Assembly (NCBI RefSeq): GCF_025452095.1
Contig: NZ_CP104877.1
Coordinates: 4,092,001-4,156,000 of the forward strand
DNA from: Paenarthrobacter sp. JL.01a
GTDB taxonomy: Bacteria; Actinomycetota; Actinomycetes; Actinomycetales; Micrococcaceae
DNA length: 64,000 bases
Direction: 5' to 3'
Shown piece after piece: positions 49,526 to 57,907 of the stretch. Within the stretch, counting starts at the first letter, position 1. Each line of letters begins with the position of its first letter. Both the position numbers and the translations under genes were made by a program. Under the pieces are notes generated by a model. That model ran no database searches. It had not been told where the DNA came from and saw only the letters and a list, made by a program, of their open reading frames with translations.

Positions 49526-50230
49526 ATGGACATCATCCTGGTACCCGGTTTCTGGTTGGACGCTTCGTCATGGGAGGAGGTAACGCCGGCCCTGGTGGAG
49601 GCAGGCCACACGGTTCACCCGCTGACTCTTCCCGGACTTGAAGCACGGGAGAGCCCGCGCGCGGGGATAGGCCTCCGGACGCATATCGACGCCGTCATTG
49701 AAAAGGTCGATTCGCTGGAGGGCAAGGTGGTCCTGGTGGGCCACTCCGGTGGCGGCGCCATCATCCATGGCGTGGTTGATTCACGGCCTGATCGGATTGC
49801 CCGTGCGGTCTACGTGGACAGCGGGCCGCTGGGTGAAGGTGGCGTGATCAACGACGAACTGCCCGACGACGGCGATGACATCCCGCTGCCGCCATGGGAG
49901 GGATTCGAGGAAGCGGACCTCGTGGACCTGACGGAGGAGCTGCGGGAAAAATTCCGCGCCCGCGCCATCCCCGAGCCCAGAGGGGTCGCCTACGACCAGC
50001 AGCACCTCCATGATGTCCGGCGCTACGACGTTCCGGCTACGGTCATCGCCTGCGAGTTCCCATCATCGATGCTCAACGAGATGATGGACGCCGGCCACCC
50101 CTTCACTGAGGAACTGTCGCGCATCAAGGACGTGGAGCTCGTGGATCTGCCCACGGGACACTGGCCGCAGTTCACCAAACCCGCCGAATTGGGCGAGGCG
50201 GTCCTCAAGGCAGTCGACCGTACAGCGTAG
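49526..50230 (+). CDS. Alpha/beta-fold hydrolase
   Basis: A 234-residue hydrolase. The nucleophile is in LVGHSGGGAIIHGVVDS, the oxyanion segment is LVPGFWLDASSWE, and the catalytic His is in LPTGHWPQFTKPAELG. The family acts on esters and similar bonds; substrate unknown. It is transcribed alone, apparently leaderless, and ends with a terminator shared with the convergent YtxH-like gene. Confidence 0.92.
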   Translation: MDIILVPGFWLDASSWEEVTPALVEAGHTVHPLTLPGLEARESPRAGIGLRTHIDAVIEKVDSLEGKVVLVGHSGGGAIIHGVVDSRPDRIARAVYVDSGPLGEGGVINDELPDDGDDIPLPPWEGFEEADLVDLTEELREKFRARAIPEPRGVAYDQQHLHDVRRYDVPATVIACEFPSSMLNEMMDAGHPFTEELSRIKDVELVDLPTGHWPQFTKPAELGEAVLKAVDRTA

Positions 50231-50237
50231 GGCGCGG

Positions 50238-50269
50238 TCCGGCGTCGAGCGTTAATGCCCGACGCCGGA
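50238..50269. terminator. Bidirectional hairpin between convergent genes
   Basis: TCCGGCGTCG (50238-50247) pairs with CGACGCCGGA (50260-50269), a perfect 10-bp stem between the hydrolase stop at 50230 and the gene ending at 50295. Confidence 0.75.
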
Positions 50270-50294
50270 ACGCACCACGCGCGGTCGGCTTACG

Positions 50295-50711
50295 TCACGC
50301 CTTTGGCGGCGTGTTGGTTGCGGGGCCTTCGGGGGCAGCCCCGCCTTCACTGGTCCAATCGGCGCCCGTGGTGTCGGCATGGGCGGGATCGGACACGACA
50401 TCGCCCTTCACGGTGGACACAGTCGCAGGACGGTCCTCGCCGTTTTGCCCGTTCTTTGAATCCAGGATCCCCGGAAGCGCGGTTTCGACCCTTTCCAGGA
50501 GCTTCTTACCTGCGGCAAACAGATTGTCGAGGATGTCAGGAACGGATTCCTGCACCGCATCCGCAGCCTGATGGACATTTTCCCTAACCTCAGGATTCTG
50601 CATGACCTTTTCAGTACCGCCGCGGATCCGCCGATATACCTCCGGCCAGGACTTCGACCCCCACACGTAGCCAACAGCCACGCCAACGGCGAACAATGCT
50701 TTCCCTTTCAC
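50295..50711 (-). CDS. YtxH-like membrane-associated protein
   Basis: A 138-residue protein starting with GTG at 50711 (VKGKALFAVGVAVGYVWGSK), preceded by GGAGTGGG. The short N-terminal hydrophobic helix is followed by KSWPEVYRRIRGGTEKVMQN, a charged amphipathic region as in YtxH/DUF948-like stress proteins, and a disordered Asp/Thr/Pro-rich tail. The protein is likely tethered to the membrane. A longer frame upstream is not used. Confidence 0.75.
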   Translation of the reverse strand: MKGKALFAVGVAVGYVWGSKSWPEVYRRIRGGTEKVMQNPEVRENVHQAADAVQESVPDILDNLFAAGKKLLERVETALPGILDSKNGQNGEDRPATVSTVKGDVVSDPAHADTTGADWTSEGGAAPEGPATNTPPKA

Positions 50712-50919
50712 GCCACCCACTCCTTCCGAGGTGTTTGCTATTGACCCTAATCCCGCGCGCCGGAACCTGTCACGAGGACGTTCAGGCCCGGCAGCAGCAT
50801 GCATCCGATAATAGTCAGGTTACTTGCTACTCGCTTTGGGAACAGCTAGCGTTGCAGATGAAGTACCGGACCGACACCCAATCGGCAGGATGTCCAACGA
50901 CAAGAAAGCAGGAACAAAA

Positions 50920-51189
50920 ATGGGTTTCTTTGGTTTCCTTCTGCTCGGTCTTTTGGCCGGAGCTATCGCAAAACTTATCCTTCCCGGCCGTCAGGGTGGT
51001 GGCTGGTTCGTCACCCTCATCCTGGGCGTCGTCGGCGCCCTCCTGGGTGGCTGGCTCGGCGGCCTGATCTTCAACACAGGCCTGCAGGAATTCTTCTCGC
51101 TCACAACCTGGCTGCTCGCAATCGGTGGCTCGATCATCGTGCTGCTGATCTATGGCCTGATCACCAACCGCAGGGCTACCCATGGCTGA
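50920..51189 (+). CDS. GlsB/YeaQ/YmgE family stress-response membrane protein
   Basis: An 89-residue protein with three membrane helices: LLLGLLAGAIAKLILPG, then WFVTLILGVVGALLGGWLGG, and the C-terminal LLAIGGSIIVLLIYGLIT. The Gly-rich second helix and length are family marks. The family is induced by acid and general stress in other bacteria. The ATG at 50920 follows AGGAACA. It overlaps the following small gene by 8 nt. Confidence 0.9.
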   Translation: MGFFGFLLLGLLAGAIAKLILPGRQGGGWFVTLILGVVGALLGGWLGGLIFNTGLQEFFSLTTWLLAIGGSIIVLLIYGLITNRRATHG

Positions 51190-51442
51190 TCACCAGAACC
51201 GCGACGCCAACAGCGAAGAGCTTGACGGCCAATACACCGAGGGCGACTACGGAGACACGGGAGTGTCGCCGGAAACCCTGAAGGACGACGCCGGCGGGGA
51301 CTACACCGAGGGGGACTACGCCGAGAAGACGGTCCCTTCAGCGGATGCCGAACTGGACGACAAGAACACCGAGGACACACCGCCGGACCGGCCTTTCTCC
51401 TCCGAACCGGACGAGGAAGCATCAGGCTCAAGCCGCCCGTAG
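51182..51442 (+). CDS. Small acidic repeat protein
   Basis: An 86-residue, strongly acidic, probably disordered protein with a repeated segment QYTEGDYGDTGVSPET and DYTEGDYAEKTVPS. No family is recognised. Overlap with the GlsB-like gene indicates coexpression in a stress unit. A terminator follows. Confidence 0.7.
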   Translation: MADHQNRDANSEELDGQYTEGDYGDTGVSPETLKDDAGGDYTEGDYAEKTVPSADAELDDKNTEDTPPDRPFSSEPDEEASGSSRP

Positions 51443-51475
51443 TCCGCAAGCACGGCTACACAACTGAACACCATA

Positions 51476-51512
51476 GGAACCCGGAGGACTGCCGCTGCAG
51501 CCTCCGGGTTCC
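51476..51512 (+). terminator. Terminator after the acidic repeat protein
   Basis: GGAACCCGGAGG (51476-51487) pairs with CCTCCGGGTTCC (51501-51512), a perfect 12-bp stem. The following 156 bp to the SDR gene contain no credible gene; a short minus-strand frame there is unsupported. Confidence 0.8.
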
Positions 51513-51668
51513 GGCGGTACGGGCCCTAGGACGACCGGACCGACGCCAACAGCGGATAGATTTCATTCTGCCGGTACCCACGCGTCAACACCCTGAGAAC
51601 CGTTTCCGCAGCTTCCGCATTTTCCGTACCAACTGCTTCTGCATGTCGATGACCAGGACCGCGATCAT

Positions 51669-52604
51669 CTAGAGCCCCTTGCCACCCGTAACGGGCAGCA
51701 CTGCTCCGGAAATGTAGGAGCCTTCGTCGGATGCGAGCAGAACGTAGGCGGGAGCCAGTTCCGCAGGTTGCCCGGCCCGGCCCAAGGGCGTGTCCTGGCC
51801 GAAGGAAGGCAACTTGTCGGGCCATTCCGTTGCGGGAATCAACGGCGTCCAAATGGGGCCCGGTGCCACAGCGTTGACGCGGATACCCTTGGGGCCAAGC
51901 TCTTGGGCCATGGCCTTGGTGAAAGCCACCTGGGCGGCCTTGGTCATGGCGTAGTCCACCAACTGGGCCGAGGGGTTGAACGCCTGGATGGAGGCCGTGA
52001 CGATGATGGAAGCTCCGGGCCGAAGATAGGGAATGGCGGCCTGGGCTGTCCAGATGAGCGAGTACAGATTGGTCTTGAAGACGCGGTCGAACTCTTCCGT
52101 GGGGACGGTTTCCAGGCCTTCCCGGTTCTTTTGGTAAGCCGCATTCAGCACCACGATGTCCAGGCCACCGAGTTCCTGCACGGTACGTTCCACGATGTCC
52201 GCCGCGAAGCCTTCATCCCGCGCATCACCGGGCAACAGGAGAACCCGCGCCCCGCACTCACGGATCCATTCCGCCGTCGACTGCGCGTCTTCCTCCTCCT
52301 CCGGCAGGTAGCTAATGGCTACGTTGGCGCCCTCGCGGGCGTAGGCGATGGCCACGGCGGCACCTATACCGGAGTCGCCGCCGGTGATCAGTGCGGTCTT
52401 TCCCTGCAGCCGGCCGTGGCCCACGTAGCTCTTTTCGCCGTGGTCCGGTTGCGGCTCAAGGGGCTTGGTCAGGCCCGGCTGCTGCTGTTCCTGCTGGGGG
52501 AATTCCTCCGCGTAATAGCCCTTGCGTGGGTCCGAGGGCGCGGAGGCCAGCTGGTGCCCGGCCGGTTGCGGCTGGTCGTTCCGTTGCGGATCTTCATGTG
52601 TCAT
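51669..52604 (-). CDS. Stress-type SDR oxidoreductase (general stress protein 39-like)
   Basis: A 311-residue SDR with a 65-residue disordered, Gln/Pro-rich N-terminus typical of YdaD/YghA-like stress dehydrogenases. The coenzyme loop is ITGGDSGIGAAVAIAYAREG, then LNAAYQKN, and the Tyr-x-x-x-Lys motif is in LVDYAMTKAAQVAFTK. The substrate is unknown. Expression with neighbours GlsB, YtxH and DUF1206 suggests a general stress regulon. Confidence 0.92.
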   Translation of the reverse strand: MTHEDPQRNDQPQPAGHQLASAPSDPRKGYYAEEFPQQEQQQPGLTKPLEPQPDHGEKSYVGHGRLQGKTALITGGDSGIGAAVAIAYAREGANVAISYLPEEEEDAQSTAEWIRECGARVLLLPGDARDEGFAADIVERTVQELGGLDIVVLNAAYQKNREGLETVPTEEFDRVFKTNLYSLIWTAQAAIPYLRPGASIIVTASIQAFNPSAQLVDYAMTKAAQVAFTKAMAQELGPKGIRVNAVAPGPIWTPLIPATEWPDKLPSFGQDTPLGRAGQPAELAPAYVLLASDEGSYISGAVLPVTGGKGL

Positions 52605-52685
52605 GGTTCTGCCCTTCAGATGGCCTGCACGGTTCGTTTGCCCTGTACCCCCCTCAAGGCGCCCAAACGGCTGGGCCAGGCAGAT

Positions 52686-53486
52686 TCAGGTCCGCAGGGA
52701 CTTTGCCTTGACCATCAGGAAGAGTCCGTAGGCAATCAGCCCGACGGCGACCGCGGCCAGCAGGTACGGTCCGTACGGCTGTTCCCGCAGGGCCTTCAGG
52801 CCCCCATCCAGCCCGGTGGATTGCTGCGGCTGGGCACGCACAGCGGCGATAACCACCAGCAGGCCAACCAGGAACAGGGCAATGCCCTTGGCTATGTACC
52901 CCACCATGCCCACGCCCACTTGAAACTTCCGGACCGCTTCCTCCGAGGACAGGGAGATGTCACGCTTGAAGGTCTGCCGGAAGCCGCGCCCGGCGAAGAA
53001 AATACCCGTGATGGCCACGCCCGCACCGATGGCGACAAGCAGGAACACTCCCAGCGGAGCACTCATCAGGGTGGCCGTGAAGTCGGTGCTGGACTCCCGG
53101 CTGTTCTTTCCCTTGCCCATGATGAACGAGACAATGGTGGCCGCAAGGGCAGCGAACACGAGCGCCTGGCCCGCAGCCGAAAGCCTCTTGGTCAGTTTCT
53201 TGCTCGCGGTCCGCTCCCCCATGATGGCGTTCCCCAATTGCCACAGCGCGAGCGCCGCGCAGGCTCCAAAGCAGGCCCACAGAAGCACGGGTCCCACGGG
53301 TTGGCTGGCAAGGGAGGCCACCGCCCCCGAAACGTCGGCTTCGCCGCCGCGGCCGAAGGCCAGCTGAAGCGCGATAACCCCGATCAACACATGCAGCAGG
53401 CCGCTGACGGCGTACCCTGCGCGCGCAATGATCTCGAAAGTGCGTGAGTTTGAGGCTTCCTCGGCCACGTCAGCGGCCTTCCTCAT
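52686..53486 (-). CDS. DUF1206 membrane protein
   Basis: A 266-residue protein with six membrane segments in three similar pairs, each starting with a short basic helix, as in the DUF1206 family: ARAGYAVSGLLHVLIGVIAL, then RLSAAGQALVFAALAATIV, and VGMVGYIAKGIALFLVGLLV. Function unknown. The start is uncertain; MRKAADVAEEAS at 53486 is used, with AAGGAGG 21 nt upstream and GAGGAG directly before the ATG. Confidence 0.87.
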   Translation of the reverse strand: MRKAADVAEEASNSRTFEIIARAGYAVSGLLHVLIGVIALQLAFGRGGEADVSGAVASLASQPVGPVLLWACFGACAALALWQLGNAIMGERTASKKLTKRLSAAGQALVFAALAATIVSFIMGKGKNSRESSTDFTATLMSAPLGVFLLVAIGAGVAITGIFFAGRGFRQTFKRDISLSSEEAVRKFQVGVGMVGYIAKGIALFLVGLLVVIAAVRAQPQQSTGLDGGLKALREQPYGPYLLAAVAVGLIAYGLFLMVKAKSLRT

Positions 53487-53615
53487 CTCCTCTTTTATGA
53501 CAAGCCTCCTTAGTTCCGGTGGACACCATCGTCCCACCGGAGTCACGCGAAAGCCACGACCATTAACGACGCCGGACAAGCACCTGGGTGCCTGCCCGAA
53601 GCAATCGGAAGGGGC

Positions 53616-53801
53616 CTAGAATCCGACGACGGATTGGGGCCAAATACTGCGCAGTCCTGAGGCCAAGGGGTTGAACGGCTCACGTACAGCCACACCCGTA
53701 CGGGCCTGGCCCGGCACGTCTTCCGGGTGGGTTGCCGCCTCCGGGGAGCGCGTGTCCGCAGCGCTGGCGCCATTGGCCTGGGCGGTGATGTGAGCAGTCA
53801 T
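53616..53801 (-). CDS. Small hypothetical protein
   Basis: A 61-residue protein that opens MTAHITAQANGASAADTRSP, preceded by AGGAAGG. It is Ala/Thr/Pro-rich with no membrane segment. The end IWPQSVVGF resembles small phosphoprotein-like tails but no family is recognised. Start chosen by the ribosome site over an upstream ATG at 53852. Confidence 0.5.
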   Translation of the reverse strand: MTAHITAQANGASAADTRSPEAATHPEDVPGQARTGVAVREPFNPLASGLRSIWPQSVVGF

Positions 53802-53919
53802 TTCGGTCGCCTTCCTGAAAGTTCCCATCAGCTCCAATGGCTGATGTTTCAACCATCGGGCAGGGCCCTCAAGAACGACGCCGTGTCATCTCAAGATTGG
53901 CTCAAGCTTCCTGGGTGGG

Positions 53920-54189
53920 CTACTCCATCAGCTTCTCAATGGCCGCGAAGCTCATCCCGGAAGCAATCGCGAGGTCCGGGAGTCCCGCTCCCGCTTCCAT
54001 CGCGCTTCGCATCGCCTGGGCCAAGGACTCTTCAGCTTCATCCATTTCCCACTGGAGTCCTTCCACGCTGGCCGCCGCCGTCCACACCACATCCAAGAGG
54101 CCGGTCCGCTTCGCCGGAGTGGACGGCACCTCCTTTGCGGTGTCCGGCAGAGCCCCCATCTTCGTCCCAGCCATAGCTACTGCGGTCAT
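53920..54189 (-). CDS. Small hypothetical protein
   Basis: An 89-residue protein opening MTAVAMAGTKMGALPDTAKE with a helical C-terminal half (VEGLQWEMDEAEESLAQAMR). GGAAAGGG precedes the ATG. It is not a recognised family. An AT-rich region with direct repeats at 54221-54243 lies just upstream and probably carries its promoter. Confidence 0.6.
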   Translation of the reverse strand: MTAVAMAGTKMGALPDTAKEVPSTPAKRTGLLDVVWTAAASVEGLQWEMDEAEESLAQAMRSAMEAGAGLPDLAIASGMSFAAIEKLME

Positions 54190-54220
54190 TTTGGTGCCCT
54201 TTCCAGGAGATGTAACTCGA

Positions 54221-54243
54221 CAAACTAGTTATATGGCAAACTA
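54221..54243. promoter_or_regulatory. AT-rich region with direct repeats CAAACTA
   Basis: CAAACTA occurs at 54221-54227 and 54237-54243, 16 bp apart, with a palindrome AACTAGTT at 54223-54230. The stretch stands out against GC-rich surroundings. It lies between the small gene at 53920-54189 and the Asp23 operon. Confidence 0.4.
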
Positions 54244-54379
54244 ACTAAGCAAGCCAGCGTGTCGGCAGGAAAGTGACTCACATCACATAATTTTCAGCGT
54301 GAGGAATCAGCCGGTCAGCACGTCTTATTCATGACGGCGTAAAGGACGCGCCGCAAGCAAACGGACAGGAGCCATCGCC

Positions 54380-54862
54380 ATGACGATCCAAACGCACACC
54401 CCGGCAGACGTACCGGCCAAGAACAAGCAGAACGCCGCCGTCGTGGACGCACCCACCCGGGACAAGGGCAAGGACGGCCGCGGTGCGACCACCGTCGCAG
54501 ACGGCGTCGTCGCCAAGATCGCCGGCATCGCCATCCAGGAGATCCCGGGAGTGCATGCCCTGGGCGGCGGAGCGGCCCGCGCCATCGGCAGCCTGAGGGA
54601 AAAGGTGGGACAAAAGGACCTCACCCAAGGAGTCAACGTGGAGGTAGGCCAGACCCAGGTTGCGGTCGACGTGACCTTGGTTGTCGAATACCCGCACCCG
54701 CTCCAGGAGGTGGCGGACAACGCCCGCGACGCCGTGTATTCCGCCATCGAGGACCTGGTGGGCATGGAAGTGACCGAGGTGAACGTGACCATTACCGACA
54801 TCCACGTCCCGTCAGAGGACTCCGAATCCGATGACGCCGACCGCGAACCGAGGGTCTCGTGA
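54380..54862 (+). CDS. Asp23/Gls24 family envelope stress protein
   Basis: A 160-residue alkaline-shock protein. The Asp23 core is VADGVVAKIAGIAIQEIPGV, then VAVDVTLVVEYPHPLQEVAD and VGMEVTEVNVTITDIHVP. In Staphylococcus aureus Asp23 is tethered to the membrane by AmaP and protects the cell envelope. It is first of eight genes here, each next gene overlapping by 4 nt or close. Confidence 0.93.
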   Translation: MTIQTHTPADVPAKNKQNAAVVDAPTRDKGKDGRGATTVADGVVAKIAGIAIQEIPGVHALGGGAARAIGSLREKVGQKDLTQGVNVEVGQTQVAVDVTLVVEYPHPLQEVADNARDAVYSAIEDLVGMEVTEVNVTITDIHVPSEDSESDDADREPRVS

Positions 54863-55050
54863 GCCCCACCATCGCAGGCCTGGCCATAGGAGCGGTGCTC
54901 GCCCTGGCTGGACTGGCCTTCGGGTTCTGGGGCCTGCTGCTGACCGCTCTCTTCATGGGAGTCGGGGCGGTGTTGGGCCGTTCCGCCGAAGGAAAGCTTG
55001 ACCTTCGCGGGGTGCTTGATGCCCTGCGGGGCAAGCGCTCCTCCTCATGA
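54859..55050 (+). CDS. Small membrane protein of the Asp23 operon (DUF2273-like)
   Basis: A 63-residue protein with two membrane helices (IAGLAIGAVLALAGLAFGFW and LLLTALFMGVGAVLG) and a basic C-terminus with RGVLDALRGKRSSS. This pattern matches DUF2273-type proteins usual next to Asp23. GTG start overlaps the preceding stop (GTGA). Confidence 0.85.
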   Translation: MSPTIAGLAIGAVLALAGLAFGFWGLLLTALFMGVGAVLGRSAEGKLDLRGVLDALRGKRSSS

Positions 55051-55442
55051 GCAGCGCGGGCGCCACAGAGCGCTTCCCGGACACGGCGGACCGGATAGGA
55101 CACAACCGGCTCACCCACGCGGCGATCCGGAAAACCGTGGAAACAGTCACTGCCCAGGCGTTCCGCGTTGGTACGGGAGACGTTTCAGCAACGGTGGAGG
55201 ATGACGCGGGAAGGCTTGGCGTCAAGGTTTCCATCCGGCTGTCCCTCCCGCCGCTGCTGAAGCAGTCCCCGACGCCGCGGAAGCCGCAGCCCGGTCCGGC
55301 CACAGTCTTCGAACAAGCCCGTGCCGCCCGGCAGGAAATCGTGGCCCGAGGTACGGCCATCACCGGTTTGGCCATAGGCCGGGTAGACATCCGCCTCACC
55401 GGCGGAAAGCCTGGGCGACTTAAGGAAAGGAGAGTCGAATGA
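55047..55442 (+). CDS. Asp23-like envelope protein, short form
   Basis: A 131-residue protein with THAAIRKTVETVTAQAFRVG and VSATVEDDAGRLGVKVSIRL, the Asp23-like alternation, then a Pro/Arg-rich insert and AITGLAIGRVDIRLTGGKPG. Shorter and more divergent than the first Asp23. It overlaps both neighbours by 4 nt. Confidence 0.75.
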   Translation: MSSAGATERFPDTADRIGHNRLTHAAIRKTVETVTAQAFRVGTGDVSATVEDDAGRLGVKVSIRLSLPPLLKQSPTPRKPQPGPATVFEQARAARQEIVARGTAITGLAIGRVDIRLTGGKPGRLKERRVE

Positions 55443-56020
55443 GCGAGGATGCCGCCATCCGCCGTTTGGTCAGGCGCGAAACGCACTCCTCGAGGGCGGT
55501 CCCCTCCATCGTGGCCGCCTCCCTCCTGGTAGCCGTTTTCCTCTGGCTGGCACTGGAATCCGTGCTGTGGCTGCTCAAAGACCAGCCCTTGCTCGCCAGC
55601 CCGGCACAGATGCTCCGCTGGTTGATCGAGCTTCCGGCCAACACAACGCCGGCAGGCATGGTGGCATCAGGCGCAGGGCTGGGAATCCTGGCGCTGGTGC
55701 TGTTCGGACTGGCCTTCGGGAGAGGGCGACGGCCACGCCGCGCGATCGGAAGCCAGCGCGCCGCCGTCGTGGTGGATGACGAGGTGATTGCGGCAGCGGT
55801 GTCCCGCAAGGTCCGGCACGCAACGGGCCTCGCCCCCGGGCAGGTGACCACCACCGTCGGTGGACGTTCCGTCCGCGTCCAGGTGCGTCCGACGTCGGGC
55901 GAACCGCTTGAGGCGGCAGACATCCAGGAAACGGTCGACGGCGAACTGGCAGCCTACGCGCTGGATCGGCCAGTGCGGTCGAGCGTCAGCATTCTGAACG
56001 AAGGAACTGTGGGCCAATGA
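55439..56020 (+). CDS. DUF6286-like membrane protein
   Basis: A 193-residue protein with two membrane helices (IVAASLLVAVFLWLALES and GAGLGILALVLFGLAFG) and a soluble C-terminal domain with VVVDDEVIAAAVSRKVRHAT and VRVQVRPTSGEP that resembles the Asp23-like fold. It likely acts in the same membrane complex as AmaP. Overlaps the upstream gene by 4 nt. Confidence 0.8.
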   Translation: MSEDAAIRRLVRRETHSSRAVPSIVAASLLVAVFLWLALESVLWLLKDQPLLASPAQMLRWLIELPANTTPAGMVASGAGLGILALVLFGLAFGRGRRPRRAIGSQRAAVVVDDEVIAAAVSRKVRHATGLAPGQVTTTVGGRSVRVQVRPTSGEPLEAADIQETVDGELAAYALDRPVRSSVSILNEGTVGQ

Positions 56021-56033
56021 GAAAGGCGGGGCA

Positions 56034-56639
56034 ATGAGAAACACGAATCGGGCGCTCAACCGCATCCTGCTCACCATCCTGGGGATCGTCCTGCTGGGAG
56101 CCGGCGCCGCACTGATCGCGGCCGGGACCCTGCCAGGCGTTGCAGAGTTCTGGAAAACTTCCGGATCGACTGCACGGGATGGACTCCGCAATCTGGTTGG
56201 CACGGCACCCCTTCCCGACCCTGTCCGGAGCTGGTGGTTGGTGCTGGGAATCGCCGTGCTGCTGGTCGGCGCCATCCTGGGCGCGGCCTGGATCGCTTCC
56301 CAAGGAGGCGGCAAAACACCTCGCTTTGCGGAGGACTCGGAAGGCAGTGCAGGCCGAACCGTGGTGGACACCGGACTGGTATCGGCAGCCGTCAGGGAGT
56401 CCCTCACTGGTCACCCCGACGTGCTGGGCACCTCTGTCTCGGCGTGGGAATCCCGGCGCGGCACGGCTCTGCGGCTCCGCTTGGAAGCCCGCAAAGGGGC
56501 ATGCCCCCGGGAGCTCGGCGACACGGCGGCCCAGTTGCTCCAGGAACTGGACGCCTGGCTGGGCCATCCGGCACCCGCCCTGGTCCGAATCACGAATGGT
56601 CCCGGAACCCGGGTGTCAGGATCGCGCCGGGCCCGGTAA
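56034..56639 (+). CDS. amaP: Alkaline shock membrane anchor protein
   Basis: A 201-residue protein with two helices (ILLTILGIVLLGAGAALIAA and WWLVLGIAVLLVGAILGAAW) and a C-terminal soluble part VRESLTGHPDVLGTSVSAWE typical of AmaP. AmaP anchors Asp23 at the membrane in Gram-positive bacteria. It follows the DUF6286-like gene by 13 bp. Confidence 0.85.
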   Translation: MRNTNRALNRILLTILGIVLLGAGAALIAAGTLPGVAEFWKTSGSTARDGLRNLVGTAPLPDPVRSWWLVLGIAVLLVGAILGAAWIASQGGGKTPRFAEDSEGSAGRTVVDTGLVSAAVRESLTGHPDVLGTSVSAWESRRGTALRLRLEARKGACPRELGDTAAQLLQELDAWLGHPAPALVRITNGPGTRVSGSRRAR

Positions 56640-56708
56640 GAAGGCATCCCCAAGTCCCTGGCCCTTTGGGATGACATGCCCGACTCACAACACTGGAAAG
56701 GCGGAAAC

Positions 56709-57305
56709 GTGAATGGTTCACCCGCGGCCTCCGCCGCAGCACAGCAACACCTGGACGTGGTGCCGGACGCGTTGCTGGCCGGCAGGGCAGCAGATGGCGA
56801 CACTGCCGCTTTCGAAGCCCTCGCCCGGCGTCACGGGCCCTTGATGCGGGCAACGGCCCGACGTTTGACGGGCACCCTGGCGGACGCTGACGACGTCGTC
56901 CAGGAGAGCCTGGTGCAGGCATGGAATCAATTGGACACTGTACGGGACCCCGCCGCAGTGAAAAGCTGGTTGCTTCGCATCGTTGGCACGCGCAGCATTG
57001 ACCACCTCCGAAAACGGCGCAACCACGCTGCCTTGGACGAGCTGGAGAACCATGCGGGGGCTCCTTCCAGCCAGCGGATCCCGGATCCTGAAAGCACTGC
57101 GGTCAATGCCTCCAGAATTGACGCGTTGAAATCGGCGCTCCAACGGCTCCCCGAGGAGCAGCGCCGCTGTTGGGTACTCAAGGAATTCAACGACCTGAGC
57201 TACGAGGAGATCGCCCTGACCTTGAACATCAGCCCTGACAGCGTCCGTGGCCGTCTTGCCAGGGCACGGATTGCCCTGGCACGCACAATGGAGGAGTGGC
57301 GATGA
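56709..57305 (+). CDS. RNA polymerase ECF sigma factor
   Basis: A 198-residue sigma factor. Region 2 has LADADDVVQESLVQAWNQLD and WLLRIVGTRSIDHLRKRR; region 4 has LPEEQRRCWVLKEFNDLSY and SYEEIALTLNISPDSVRGRL. The GTG at 56709 follows GGAAAGG by 7 nt and is preferred; an ATG at 56676 would add 11 residues. Its stop overlaps the anti-sigma gene (ATGA). It likely drives the Asp23 operon in response to envelope stress. Confidence 0.93.
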   Translation: MNGSPAASAAAQQHLDVVPDALLAGRAADGDTAAFEALARRHGPLMRATARRLTGTLADADDVVQESLVQAWNQLDTVRDPAAVKSWLLRIVGTRSIDHLRKRRNHAALDELENHAGAPSSQRIPDPESTAVNASRIDALKSALQRLPEEQRRCWVLKEFNDLSYEEIALTLNISPDSVRGRLARARIALARTMEEWR

Positions 57306-57907
57306 AAACCCCCGGCGATGCTTTGGAATGCGGGCACAGCCTCGCGGAACTGAGCGCCTATTTGGACACGGGATACATCGCTGATCCCGAACATGTGGAG
57401 GGCTGCCCTGAATGCCAGGCCGGCCTGGCTTCCCTGCGCAGGCTCTCCGAACTGGGCCATGAACTGTTGGCCTCTGACGTGGCCGAGGCAGGATCCGGCA
57501 ACGACGACTGGATGCAGAACATCCTGGACAACCTCCATTTGGAACTGCGTCCCGGCCGCAGCATCCCGCTGCGTTCCGAGGACCCGCTCGATTCCCTCTG
57601 GGAGACCGAAGGATCCGTGTCAGCGTTGATCCGCTCAGTGGTCGACTCCATGCCCGGAACAGCTGCCGGTAAGTGCCGCCTGGCAGGCGACATCACGACG
57701 CCGGGAGCCGGGATCGACGTCGACGTGGAGATCGCGGTGGTCTACGGATACTCCATGGAAGAGCACGCGGCGACCCTGCGGAATGAACTGGCGGAGGTGC
57801 TTGCCGTCCAGACTGAACTCACCATCCAGGCCATCAACATCACGGTCACCGATGTGCTGGAGCCTCCTGCCCCGGCCATCACAGCGGTCAAGGAGGACCA
57901 GCCATGA
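57302..57907 (+). CDS. Zinc anti-sigma protein fused to an Asp23-like domain
   Basis: A 201-residue protein. The N-terminus carries a zinc anti-sigma motif His31-x3-Cys35-x2-Cys38 (EHVEGCPEC), with nearby Cys10. The C-terminal half (about 105-190) is Asp23-like: VSALIRSVVDSMPGTAAGKC, then VDVEIAVVYGYSMEEHAATL and LTIQAINITVTDVL. No membrane helix is seen between them. This suggests that the Asp23-like part senses partners and controls release of the sigma factor encoded just upstream. The fold call is by pattern. Confidence 0.75.
   Translation: MKTPGDALECGHSLAELSAYLDTGYIADPEHVEGCPECQAGLASLRRLSELGHELLASDVAEAGSGNDDWMQNILDNLHLELRPGRSIPLRSEDPLDSLWETEGSVSALIRSVVDSMPGTAAGKCRLAGDITTPGAGIDVDVEIAVVYGYSMEEHAATLRNELAEVLAVQTELTIQAINITVTDVLEPPAPAITAVKEDQP

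Noticed and set aside
51526-51671. Short minus-strand frames after the stress SDR, including one that opens MIAVLVIDMQKQLV
   Set aside because: The frame is short and stops after about 27 codons. The opening looks like an isochorismatase start, but nothing else of that family follows, so I do not call a gene or pseudogene.
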